From Kitasatospora phosalacinea (lineage in GTDB: Bacteria; Actinomycetota; Actinomycetes; Streptomycetales; Streptomycetaceae): a stretch of DNA of 33,736 bases. Of this stretch, positions 23,803 through 31,462 are shown piece after piece; the first letter of the stretch is position 1; the number at the start of each line of letters is the position of its first letter. The DNA is taken from assembly GCF_000717185.1 (NCBI RefSeq), contig NZ_JNYE01000109.1, positions 1-33,736 on the forward strand. The letters are read 5' to 3'. The notes below the pieces were generated by a model. That model worked only from the letters and a program-made list of their open reading frames with translations, was not told the DNA's origin and made no database searches. Position numbers and translations under genes: made by a program.

Positions 23803-24737
23803 GCAGCACGACCGGCGAGCTGCGGTTCGAACTGACCGCCGAGGAGCTTGAGTTGCTGCCGAGCGCGGCGGACGTCGCGTTCTACGCGGAGCACGGCTGG
23901 TACCTGGCGCCGAAGCTGTTCCCGGACGCCGAGGTGGACGCCCTGGCGGCGGCCGCCGAGGCGTACTACGCGGGGGCGCGCAGCCGGGAGCTGCCGGTGC
24001 GGCCGCCGCGGCTGGCGGCCTGGAAGCCGTCGGACGGGCCGGTGCAGCGGCACAACGACTACGTGCACTACGAGAGCGACCCGATCGCGCGCGTCCTGTG
24101 CAAGCCGCTGCTGGGGGCGGCGGCGGCGCTGCTGGCGGGGGTGTCGGAGGTGCGGGTGTTCCAGTCGACGCTGATCCTGAAGCCCGCGGTGGCGGGCGAG
24201 CCGAGCAACGTGGTGCCCTGGCACATCGACAAGCACTACTGGTCGACGTCGAGTTCGGAGCGGATGCTGACGGCGTTCGTGCCGTTCCACGACTGCGACG
24301 AGGAGATGGGCACGCTGACGGTGGTGGACGGCAGCCACCGCTGGCGGGAGGTGGGCCGGGAGGACTCGGTGACCCGGCACTTCGCGGACCGGGACCGGGA
24401 CGACCTGGAGCGGCTGCTGGCGGTCAACGCGGCGCACAACGGCGCCGAGGTGCGCAAGGTGCCGCTGGTGATCCCGAAGGGGCACGTGTCCTTCCACCAC
24501 TGCCGCACCTACCACGGCTCGGGCCCGAACCTGAGCGGGCGGCCGCGCCGGGCGGTCTCCTTCCACCTCCAGGACGGGGCGAACGAGTACCGGCGCTTCG
24601 CGCTGTCGGACGGCGGTGCGGCGGTGTACAACCACGACGTGCTGGTGCGGCGGCTGCCGGACGGGCGGCCGGACTACGCGGACCCGGAGTTCTGCCCGGT
24701 GCTGTGGCGCTCCCCGGGGGCGGACGGCCGTGGCTGA
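23799..24737 (+). CDS. phytanoyl-CoA dioxygenase-type Fe(II)/2-oxoglutarate hydroxylase
   Basis: This 312-residue jelly-roll dioxygenase has the facial triad HID (His142, Asp144 in VPWHIDKHYW) and distal His239 in CRTYHGSGPN; the 2-oxoglutarate-binding Arg is in GRPRRAVSFHLQ. The fold region runs from about residue 25 (FYAEHGWYLAP) to 270. The GTG at 23799 overlaps the HmaS stop by 4 bases, and its own stop overlaps the E1 alpha start by 8. Members hydroxylate, halogenate or desaturate small molecules; the halogenase subgroup has Gly/Ala in place of the Asp, so hydroxylation is the default here. The substrate is probably a cluster intermediate, free or carrier-bound. Confidence 0.88.
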   Translation: MSSTTGELRFELTAEELELLPSAADVAFYAEHGWYLAPKLFPDAEVDALAAAAEAYYAGARSRELPVRPPRLAAWKPSDGPVQRHNDYVHYESDPIARVLCKPLLGAAAALLAGVSEVRVFQSTLILKPAVAGEPSNVVPWHIDKHYWSTSSSERMLTAFVPFHDCDEEMGTLTVVDGSHRWREVGREDSVTRHFADRDRDDLERLLAVNAAHNGAEVRKVPLVIPKGHVSFHHCRTYHGSGPNLSGRPRRAVSFHLQDGANEYRRFALSDGGAAVYNHDVLVRRLPDGRPDYADPEFCPVLWRSPGADGRG

Positions 24738-25731
24738 CGCGGAGCTGTACCGGACGGTGGCGCTGGTCCGGGGTTTCGAGCGGCGGGCGGTGGAGCTGGT
24801 CCGGGCGGGGGTGGTGCCGGGCGGCATCCACCCGTGCACGGGGCAGGAGGCGGTCGCGGCGGGCGTGTGCGCGGCGCTGCGGCCGGACGACGTGGTCACC
24901 TCCACCCACCGCGGGCACGGGCACGTGCTGGCGAAGGGCGCCGACCCGGCCCGGATGATGGCCGAACTGGCGGGCCGGGAGCCGGGGTTGAACCGGGGCC
25001 GGGGCGGTTCGATGCACGCGGCGGACTTCGCGCTGGGCGTGCTGGGCGCGAACGCGATGGTGGGCGCGGCGGTGCCGATCGCGGCGGGTGCGGCCTGGGC
25101 GCTGCGCCGGGCGGGCTCGGACCGGGTCGCGGTGGCGTTCTTCGGGGACGGCGCGGTGAACCAGGGCGTGGTGCTGGAGGCGTTCAACCTGGCGGCGCTG
25201 TGGCGCGCGCCGGTGGTGCTGGTGTGCGAGAACAACGGGTTCGCGACCTCGATGCGGACGGCGGACGCGGTGGCGGGCAGCATCCTGGGCCGGGCCCGGG
25301 CGTTCGGCATCCCGGCGCTCGCGGTGGACGGGACGGACCCGCGGGCGGTGCTGGCGGCGGCGTCCGCGGCGGTGGCCCGGGCCCGGGCGGGCGGCGGCCC
25401 GACGCTGCTGGAGTGCGCGGCGTACCGCTTCGACGCGCACCACACCTGGGAGCACACGGCGCGGCCGGGCTACCGCTCGGCGGCGGAGGAGGCGGCGGGC
25501 CGGGCCCGGGACCCGCTGGAGGTGCAGGGGGCGCGGCTGGCCCCGGAGGTGCGGTCCGCGATCGACGCGGAGCTGGACGAACTGCTGGACGCCGCCGTGG
25601 AGTTCGCGCGCGGCGCGCCGCACCCGGATCCGGCTTCGGCGCTCGACCACCTGTACGCGACGCCGCTGGTGCCGGTGCCGGTGCCGGTGCCGGTGGAGCC
25701 TGTTCCGCTGCACGCGACGGAGGTGGGCTGA
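24730..25731 (+). CDS. pyruvate-dehydrogenase-like E1 component, alpha subunit
   Basis: This 333-residue thiamine-diphosphate enzyme subunit has the ThDP motif GDGAVNQG...ENN (139-169) complete, with THRGHGH near residue 60 and the RGGSMH loop near 91-96, as in 2-oxoacid dehydrogenase E1 alpha chains. The C-terminus ends in a Pro-Val repeat encoded by GGTGCC units (25668-25696). The GTG at 24730 lies inside the end of the dioxygenase gene; the beta subunit follows after one base. It decarboxylates a 2-oxoacid. In this setting the most likely substrate is 4-hydroxybenzoylformate from HmaS/Hmo, recalling the E1-like PglB/PglC pair of pristinamycin phenylglycine biosynthesis (analogy, not proof). 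No E2 or E3 gene is in view. Confidence 0.9.
   Translation: MADAELYRTVALVRGFERRAVELVRAGVVPGGIHPCTGQEAVAAGVCAALRPDDVVTSTHRGHGHVLAKGADPARMMAELAGREPGLNRGRGGSMHAADFALGVLGANAMVGAAVPIAAGAAWALRRAGSDRVAVAFFGDGAVNQGVVLEAFNLAALWRAPVVLVCENNGFATSMRTADAVAGSILGRARAFGIPALAVDGTDPRAVLAAASAAVARARAGGGPTLLECAAYRFDAHHTWEHTARPGYRSAAEEAAGRARDPLEVQGARLAPEVRSAIDAELDELLDAAVEFARGAPHPDPASALDHLYATPLVPVPVPVPVEPVPLHATEVG
25668..25696 (+). repeat. GGTGCC hexanucleotide repeat in E1 alpha tail
   Basis: Nearly five in-frame GGTGCC units encode a Pro-Val repeat at the E1 alpha C-terminus. It is likely slippage-prone and outside the catalytic domain. Confidence 0.8.
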
Positions 25732-25732
25732 G

Positions 25733-26722
25733 GTGCCGAAGCTGTCGTACCTGAAGGCGTTGAACCGGGCGCTGGGCGACGAGATGGCGCGCGACGCGTC
25801 GGTGTGCGTGTTCGGCGAGGACGTCCGGGTCGCGGTGTCGAACGTGACGGCGGGGCTGGCGAAGCGGTTCGGGCCCCAGCGGGTGCTGGACACGCCGATC
25901 TCGGAGCAGGCGTTCACCTCGTTCGCGACGGGCGCGGCGCTGGTGGGGCTGCGGCTGCTGGTGGAGTTCCAGATCCCGTCGCTGCTGTTCCTGGCGTTCG
26001 AGCAGATCGCCAACCAGGCGCACAAGTTCTCGCTGATGTCGGGCGGCCAGGCGCGGGTGCCGGTGACGTACCTGCTGCCGGGCTCGGGCTCGCGGGAGGC
26101 CTGGGCGGGGCAGCACTCGGACCACCCGTACGGCCTGTTCGCGCACGTGGGCGTGAAGACGGTGGTGCCGGCCGTGCCCTCGGACGCGTACGGGCTGCTG
26201 CTGTCGGCGCTGCGCGACGACGACCCGGTGGTGGTGTTCGCCCCGGCGGGTGCGCTCGGGGTGCGCGAGGACGTGGACCTGGCGGCGCTCGGGCCGGTGC
26301 CGCTGGGCCGGGGCCGGGTGCACCGGGCGGGCACGGACGTGACGGTGGTCGCGGTCGGCCACCTGGTGCAGGAGGCGCTGGCGGTGGCCGGGGAGCTGGC
26401 GGGGCGCGTCTCGGTGGAGGTGTTCGACCCGCGGACCCTGCACCCGCTGGACCGGGCGGGGCTGGCGGCCTCGCTGCGGCGCACGGGGCGGCTGGTGGTG
26501 CTGGACGACTCCAACCGCTCCTGCGGGTTCGCCGCGGAGGTGCTGGCCACCGCGGCCGAGGGGCCGCGGCTGCGGGCCGCGCCGCGCCGGGTGACCCGCC
26601 CGGAGGGGGCGGTGCTGCCGTTCGCCCCGGCGCTGGACCGGGCCTGCCAGCCCGGCCGGGCCGGGCTGCTGGCGGCGATCGAAGAAGTGACGGGCGTGCT
26701 CAGGGAAGGCGGCGGGACGTGA
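25733..26722 (+). CDS. pyruvate-dehydrogenase-like E1 component, beta subunit
   Basis: This 329-residue partner of E1 alpha has an N-terminal ThDP-binding region with FGEDV near residue 27 and the cofactor-activating Glu in DTPISEQAF near 58, then GQHSDHPYGLFAHVGVKTVVPA (about 124-145) and the C-terminal transketolase-C fold (VEVFDPRTLHPLD, VVLDDSNRSCGFAAEV). All signatures of a functional alpha2beta2 E1 are present. The GTG at 25733 follows the alpha stop by one base. With alpha it would form the active-site ThDP. The acyl acceptor is open: a lipoyl E2 encoded elsewhere, a carrier protein, or an aldehyde in a carboligation. Confidence 0.92.
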   Translation: MPKLSYLKALNRALGDEMARDASVCVFGEDVRVAVSNVTAGLAKRFGPQRVLDTPISEQAFTSFATGAALVGLRLLVEFQIPSLLFLAFEQIANQAHKFSLMSGGQARVPVTYLLPGSGSREAWAGQHSDHPYGLFAHVGVKTVVPAVPSDAYGLLLSALRDDDPVVVFAPAGALGVREDVDLAALGPVPLGRGRVHRAGTDVTVVAVGHLVQEALAVAGELAGRVSVEVFDPRTLHPLDRAGLAASLRRTGRLVVLDDSNRSCGFAAEVLATAAEGPRLRAAPRRVTRPEGAVLPFAPALDRACQPGRAGLLAAIEEVTGVLREGGGT

Positions 26723-28464
26723 GGGACACCGGTATCAGGGCGCGGCTGGCCGCCGACCCGGGGCTCGGCACGGGCAACGTGCTGACCTCGCTGCTGGCGC
26801 ACGGCGCGGACCCGGACGGGCCGGGCGCGGCGTTCGACGTCCCGGTCGACGGCTTCCCGGCCGGGCGGGGGCTGACGCTCGGCCAGCTGCGGGAGCGGGT
26901 CGCGGCCCGGGCGGCCTGGTGGCACGGGCGCGGGATCGGGCCGCGCGACGTGGTGGCGCTGTACGTGTCGGGGTCGGCGGACTGCCTGCTGAACTTCCTG
27001 GCGCTGACCTGGCTGGGCGCCGTCCCGGCCCTGCTGAACCGGCACCTGCCGGGCGACGTGGCGGCCGAGTACGTGCGGCGGCTGCGGGCGGCGGCGCTGC
27101 TGACGGACGCCGAGCACCGGGAGCGGCTGGCGGGCGCGGAGTTGGGCGTGGCCCTGCACGCGGACGCCGGGCCGCACGCTGCCGGGCTTCCTGCTGCTGG
27201 GCTGCCTGCCGCCGGGCCGGGCAGCGGGGATCCCGCGGCGGCGCCCGTCCCGTACCGGCACCACGCGGACGACCCGGTGGTGATCACGCACTCCTCGGGG
27301 ACGACGCGGATGCCCGCCGCGGTGGTGCACTCGCACGCCAGCCTGTTCGCGGCGGTGAAGCTGTTCCGGCTGGCGGCGCCGCGCGCCCGCGGCACCGAGC
27401 GGATCCTCAGCGCGCTGCCGGCCGCGCACGCGGCGGGCGTCTCCACGCTGAACCTGGCGCTGTGCCACCGCAGCGAGGTGCTGTTCCTGTCCGCGCAGGA
27501 CGGTGACGGGGTGCTGGCGGCGATCGAGCGCTGGGAGCCGACCGGGGTGTTCGGCTTCGCCGCGACCTGGGCGCAGCTGGCCCGGCACGACCTGACGGAG
27601 CGTCGGCTCTCGTCCGTGTCGCTCTGGTTCAACACCGGCGACTGCGCGCACGAGCCGCACGTCCGCCGCCTGGTGGCGGCCGGTTCCCGGGTGACGGTGA
27701 CCCGGGAGGGGGTGCGGCGGGTGCCCGGCTCGCACTTCGTCGACGGCCTGGGCTCCACCGAGATGGGCCACTCCGCGTTCCACCTCACCCACGGCCCGGA
27801 CACCGAGCGGTACGGGCGCTGCATCGGCGTGCCGCACGGTTTCGCCGAGGTCGCGCTGCTGGACGTGGCCACCGGCCGGGAGGTGCCGGTCGGCGAGGTC
27901 GGCCACTTCGCCCTGAAGGCGCCGACGCTGGCGCCCGGCTACTGGAACGACTCGGCGGCGACGTACCGCAACCGGCTGGACGGCTACTACCTGACCGGCG
28001 ACCTGCTGTACCGCGACGCGGAGGGCTACTACTACCACGTCGACCGGGCGGTGGACGCCGTCGACCTGGGCGGCGGCGAGTGGCTGTACACGGCGCTGAG
28101 CGAGGAGCGGATCCTGACGGCCTGCCCGGACGTGCTCGACTGCACGGTGGTGTCGCTGCGCACCGGTCCGGCGGACGACGCGGCGGACGACGCAGCGGAC
28201 GGCCCGGTGGTGACGGACGTCCTGCTGGCACTGCGCCCGGACGCCGACCCGTCCGCGGACCGCTCCCCGGCCGTCCGGGCGGCGCTGACGCCCGCGGCGG
28301 CGGCGACCCTGCGCGCGGTGCTGGTGATCGGCGAGGAGGAGCTGGTCCTCGGGCCGACCGGCAAGGTCCGCAAGTTCCTGATGCGGCAGCGGCACCGGGC
28401 TGCGGTGGGTGCGGCGACCGGGGCCGCTGGGACCGCTCGGGCCGCTGGGGCGGTGGCGCCGTGA
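26719..28464 (+). CDS. AMP-ligase 2 (ANL superfamily)
   Basis: This 581-residue acyl-adenylating enzyme has a phosphate loop THSSGTTRMPAAV near residue 190, GSTEMGH near 349, YLTGDLLY near 420 and catalytic Lys in GPTGKVRKF near 547. The hinge segment after the YLTGD motif reads HVDRAVDAVDLGGGEWLYTALSEE, which departs from the usual GRxDDxIK pattern, so the C-terminal domain motion or acceptor may differ. The protein is about 90 residues longer than AMP-ligase 1. The GTG at 26719 overlaps the E1 beta stop and its own stop overlaps the condensation gene (GTGA at both ends). It probably activates the acid that the following condensation protein couples. Confidence 0.87.
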   Translation: MRDTGIRARLAADPGLGTGNVLTSLLAHGADPDGPGAAFDVPVDGFPAGRGLTLGQLRERVAARAAWWHGRGIGPRDVVALYVSGSADCLLNFLALTWLGAVPALLNRHLPGDVAAEYVRRLRAAALLTDAEHRERLAGAELGVALHADAGPHAAGLPAAGLPAAGPGSGDPAAAPVPYRHHADDPVVITHSSGTTRMPAAVVHSHASLFAAVKLFRLAAPRARGTERILSALPAAHAAGVSTLNLALCHRSEVLFLSAQDGDGVLAAIERWEPTGVFGFAATWAQLARHDLTERRLSSVSLWFNTGDCAHEPHVRRLVAAGSRVTVTREGVRRVPGSHFVDGLGSTEMGHSAFHLTHGPDTERYGRCIGVPHGFAEVALLDVATGREVPVGEVGHFALKAPTLAPGYWNDSAATYRNRLDGYYLTGDLLYRDAEGYYYHVDRAVDAVDLGGGEWLYTALSEERILTACPDVLDCTVVSLRTGPADDAADDAADGPVVTDVLLALRPDADPSADRSPAVRAALTPAAAATLRAVLVIGEEELVLGPTGKVRKFLMRQRHRAAVGAATGAAGTARAAGAVAP

Positions 28465-30071
28465 GGGGCCCCGCCGAGCGGATCGAGGTGCCCTTCGCCG
28501 GGGACGGTTCGGGCACCGGCGAACTGTCCTGGGGCATGTGGGAGATCTGGCACGCCATGGTCGCGCAGCGCAACTCGCTGCCGATCGGCGGCACGTCCGT
28601 CCTCCCCGCGGACAGCACGGTCGAGGCGGTGGCGGCGGAGCTGCGCTACCTGATGGGCCGGTTCCCGTCGATGCGGACCAGGCTGCGCTTCGGCCCGGAC
28701 GGGCACCCCACGCAGGAGTTGTTCGCGTCCGGCCGGATCCCGCTGGAGCTGTACGACGCGTCCGCGGGGGAGGATCCGGCGGAGCTGGCGGCGCGGGTCG
28801 AGGCGGCGTACCGGGAGCGGCCGTTCGACCACGCCGGGGAGTGGCCGGTGCGGATGGCGGTGGTGCGGGCGGGCGGGCGTCCGACGCACCTGGTCAGCGT
28901 CATGAACCACCTGGTGGCGGACGCCGCGGGCGGGGCGATCATGCTGCGCGAGGTGCGTGAGCGGGCGAGCGGCCCGGTGGTCGGGTTGCAGCAGCTGGAG
29001 CAGGCGGCCTGGCAGGGCTCGGCGGCCGGGCTGCAGCAGAACGCGCGGGCGCTGCGGCACTGGGAGCGGATCCTGCGCAGCGTCCCGGCCCGCCGGTTCG
29101 CCCCTTCCGCCGATCCGCGCGAACCCCGGCACTGGACGGGCGAGTTCCGCTCCCCCGCCCTCCCGCTGGCCCTACCGGTGCTCGCCGCCCGCACCGGCGG
29201 CGACCCGCGCGCCGTCCTGCTGGCGCTGTACGCGCTGGCGCTGCGCCGGATCGGTGCGGCCGAGCCGGTGGTGCTCCGTCCGGTGGTCAACAACCGCTTC
29301 CGTTCGGTGGTCGGCGGGACGGTCTGCATGGCCGCCCAGGCGGGCATCGCCGTCCTGGACGTGGGCGACGGCAGCGTCCCGGCCGCCGTCGCGGCGGCCC
29401 GGGGCGCGACCCTGGCGGCGTACAAGCACGCGTTCTTCCACCCGGAGCGGCTGAACGAGCTGATCGCCCGGGTCGCGGCGGAGCGCGGCGAGGACCTGGA
29501 CGTGCAGTGCTTCTTCAACGACCGCAGCACCCTCGCCGCAACGGCTCCCCGCCCCGCGCCCACCGCTGAGGAGCTGCTGGCCGCCCGGGCCCGCAGCACC
29601 TTCCGCTGGGTGCGGCGCACCGACCTCGCGGGCCGGATCCTGCAGGCCCAGTTCGAGGACGCGCCGGAGGGGCTGCTGGTGGAGGTCCTGACGGACACCC
29701 ACCACGTCTCCCCCGCCGACGCCGAAACGCTGGCGCGCACGGTGGAGGAGCTGGCGGTGGCGGCCGCGCTCGGCTTCCTGGCGGAGGACGCGAGCACGAA
29801 CGCTGCTGCCGAGGGCCCGCGGCCGGACGGCGGCGCTGACCGCCCCGGTCCCGCGGACGCCGAGGCGGGCCCGGGTCCGGGTCCGGATCCGGGTCCGGGT
29901 CCGGGTCCGGGTCCGGACCGCACCGACGCGAACGCTGCCGCGAGCCCGCCGCCGGACGACGGAACGGACCCGCCCGGCTCCGCGGACGCTGCCGCGAGCC
30001 CGCGTCCGAACGGCACCGACGCGGACGCGGGCACGAACCCCGGCGTGGTGGGGGCGGGGGTGGCGCGGTGA
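28461..30071 (+). CDS. free-standing condensation-domain protein
   Basis: This 536-residue protein belongs to the condensation/acyltransferase superfamily (NRPS C domains, PapA-like enzymes). It starts with the C1-type stretch ELSWGMWEIW (21-30). The catalytic motif is MNHLVADAAG (148-157): His150 and Asp154 are kept, while the first His of HHxxxDG is Asn and the Gly is Ala. Later motifs include VVNNRFRSVVGGTV near 275 and FFNDRS near 352. The last about 90 residues are a disordered Gly-Pro/Ala/Asp tail with GGTCCG hexanucleotide repeats (29871-29918). The GTG at 28461 overlaps AMP-ligase 2. It likely forms an amide or ester between a carrier-bound acid and an amine, alcohol or second carrier-bound acyl group. 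Confidence 0.83.
   Translation: MRGPAERIEVPFAGDGSGTGELSWGMWEIWHAMVAQRNSLPIGGTSVLPADSTVEAVAAELRYLMGRFPSMRTRLRFGPDGHPTQELFASGRIPLELYDASAGEDPAELAARVEAAYRERPFDHAGEWPVRMAVVRAGGRPTHLVSVMNHLVADAAGGAIMLREVRERASGPVVGLQQLEQAAWQGSAAGLQQNARALRHWERILRSVPARRFAPSADPREPRHWTGEFRSPALPLALPVLAARTGGDPRAVLLALYALALRRIGAAEPVVLRPVVNNRFRSVVGGTVCMAAQAGIAVLDVGDGSVPAAVAAARGATLAAYKHAFFHPERLNELIARVAAERGEDLDVQCFFNDRSTLAATAPRPAPTAEELLAARARSTFRWVRRTDLAGRILQAQFEDAPEGLLVEVLTDTHHVSPADAETLARTVEELAVAAALGFLAEDASTNAAAEGPRPDGGADRPGPADAEAGPGPGPDPGPGPGPGPDRTDANAAASPPPDDGTDPPGSADAAASPRPNGTDADAGTNPGVVGAGVAR
29871..29918 (+). repeat. GGTCCG hexanucleotide repeat
   Basis: About eight units of GGTCCG (one GGATCC variant) encode alternating Gly-Pro in the tail of the condensation protein. 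The same motif recurs at 30185-30214 in the next small ORF. Confidence 0.85.
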
Positions 30072-30238
30072 CGTTCCCGCTCGCGGTCGGCGACCGGTTG
30101 CCTTCCGGCGCACCCGGACCGGTCGTCCGGCCCGCTCCCCTCTGCGGCGCCGCCCGTTCCGTCCGTTTCGTCCGTCCCGCCCTCCCGGGTCCGGGTCCGG
30201 GTACGGGTACGGGTGCGCGGCGGGGGTGGGGCCGGTGA
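30068..30238 (+). CDS. small ORF, 56 aa, resembling the start of the next gene
   Basis: I do not recognise a family. The frame begins with GTG at 30068 inside the condensation gene stop (GTGA) and ends at 30236-30238 inside the KASIII start (GTGA), so it would be translationally coupled at both ends. Its first about 14 residues (MTFPLAVGDRLPSG) parallel those of the following KASIII protein (MTSLFAVSDHLPSG), and the DNA of the two starts is also alike. The remainder is Pro/Arg/Gly-rich with GGTCCG/GGTACG repeats. It looks like a duplicated 5' end or remnant of a KASIII-type gene rather than a functional protein, although expression of a small protein cannot be excluded. Confidence 0.5.
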   Translation: MTFPLAVGDRLPSGAPGPVVRPAPLCGAARSVRFVRPALPGPGPGTGTGARRGWGR

Positions 30239-31173
30239 CGTCGCTGTTCGCGGTCTCCGACCACCTGCCGTCCGGGCGGGTGCCGATCGAGGCGTTGGCC
30301 GGGGAGCTCGGGCTGACGCCGATGCAGGTGCGGATCTTCCGCCGCTACCACGGGCTGGGCGAGGTCAGCCGGGACGAGGGCGGCAGCCTGCTGGACCTGC
30401 TGCGGGGTGCGGTGGCCGGGTTGGCGGCGCTGCGCGGCCGGGAGCACCTGGTGCGCTACGTGCTGCACGCCCGTTCCTTCCCGACCGTCGTCCCGTACCC
30501 GCACGATCCGGTGCGGGAGTTGTGCGCGGAGCTGGGTCTGGACGCGGGGGTGCCGGTGTTCTCGGTGGGCCATCACGCCTGTGCCTCGGGCCTGTTGGCG
30601 ATCGACGCGGCGGGTCGGCTGCTGGCCGCGGACGGCGGTCCGGGGGCGTTGGCGCTGGTGCTGGCCGGGGAGAAGGCGTTCACGCCGGAGGCCGCGGCGG
30701 TGCCGGGCAGTTCGTTCTTCGGCGAGGGGGCCGGGGCCTGTCTGGTGTCGGCGTCCGGCGGGCGCGACCGGGTGCTGTCGTACGCCGTCGACCTGCGCGG
30801 CGAGTTCGACACCGTCGCGGACTGCGCGGAGTCGGAGTCGGAGTTCCAGCGGATCTACGGCGAGGCGTTGGCGGCGGTGGTGCGGGCGGCCGTCGAGCGG
30901 GCCGGGCTGTCGCTGGAGCGGGTGACGGCCGTGCTGCCGCACAACGTCAACCGGGTGGCCTGGCACCAGGTCTGCCGGGTCCTGGGCTATCCGCGCGAGC
31001 GGGTGGTGCTCGACCACGTGCCGACGGTCGGGCACGTCTTCTGCGCCGACCACTTCCTCAACCACCGCACCGCCCGGCAGCGCGGCCTGCTGCGCCCGGG
31101 CGAGCCGTACGTGATGGCCGCGGCGGGCGCCGGACGCGGTGCGACGTTCGCCGCCATGGTCCTCCAGCACTGA
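30235..31173 (+). CDS. KASIII-like acyltransferase or ketosynthase
   Basis: This 312-residue thiolase-fold protein of the FabH group has nucleophile Cys116 in GHHACASGL and His236 in LPHNVNR. Where FabH has the catalytic Asn of its GNTS motif (Cys-His-Asn triad), this protein has GHVFCADHF, that is His267, giving Cys-His-His. Such altered triads occur in KASIII relatives that move an acyl group to an O- or N-acceptor instead of making a C-C bond (for example the CerJ and PtmR types), so acyl transfer is a fair alternative to chain initiation. The GTG at 30235 overlaps the small ORF stop. ACP3 follows 28 bases downstream and is a likely acyl donor. Confidence 0.85.
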   Translation: MTSLFAVSDHLPSGRVPIEALAGELGLTPMQVRIFRRYHGLGEVSRDEGGSLLDLLRGAVAGLAALRGREHLVRYVLHARSFPTVVPYPHDPVRELCAELGLDAGVPVFSVGHHACASGLLAIDAAGRLLAADGGPGALALVLAGEKAFTPEAAAVPGSSFFGEGAGACLVSASGGRDRVLSYAVDLRGEFDTVADCAESESEFQRIYGEALAAVVRAAVERAGLSLERVTAVLPHNVNRVAWHQVCRVLGYPRERVVLDHVPTVGHVFCADHFLNHRTARQRGLLRPGEPYVMAAAGAGRGATFAAMVLQH

Positions 31174-31201
31174 CCACCCCTCGTTCGAAGGATTCCTCCT
31201 G

Positions 31202-31462
31202 ATGACCTCCTGTGACCAACTGGTCTCCACCATCTGCGAGTTGCTGCCGGTCGTGCTCAAGCGCGAGGTGTCCGGCGCGGATGCCGGCACCGCGCTGCTG
31301 GACGCCCTCGGGCTGAACTCCACCACCGGCTTGGAACTCGTCCTGGAACTGGAGGAGCGCCTCGGCCTGGAGATCAGCGTGGAGGACCTCGGCCGGGACG
31401 ACTTCGCCACCGTCGGCTCGCTCGCCGCGTACGTCGCGGACCACCTGCTGGCGGACGCGTGA
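31202..31462 (+). CDS. acyl carrier protein 3
   Basis: This 86-residue carrier protein has attachment Ser40 in ALGLNSTTGLELVLELEERLG, where the usual Asp before Ser is Asn. Helix I is DQLVSTICELLPVVLKRE and the C-terminal helix is TVGSLAAYVADHLL. The acidic helix II is well formed. The ATG at 31202 has AAGGA about 10 bases upstream. It is flanked by the KASIII-like enzyme and a KASIII-like half protein, so it probably carries the acyl group these handle. Its stop overlaps the next start by 4 bases. Confidence 0.9.
   Translation: MTSCDQLVSTICELLPVVLKREVSGADAGTALLDALGLNSTTGLELVLELEERLGLEISVEDLGRDDFATVGSLAAYVADHLLADA

Noticed and set aside
24424..28395. Very long minus-strand open frame (over 1300 codons)
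   Set aside because: It is antisense to four well-supported genes (dioxygenase, E1 alpha, E1 beta, AMP-ligase 2); its Arg/Pro/His-rich translation shows no domain.
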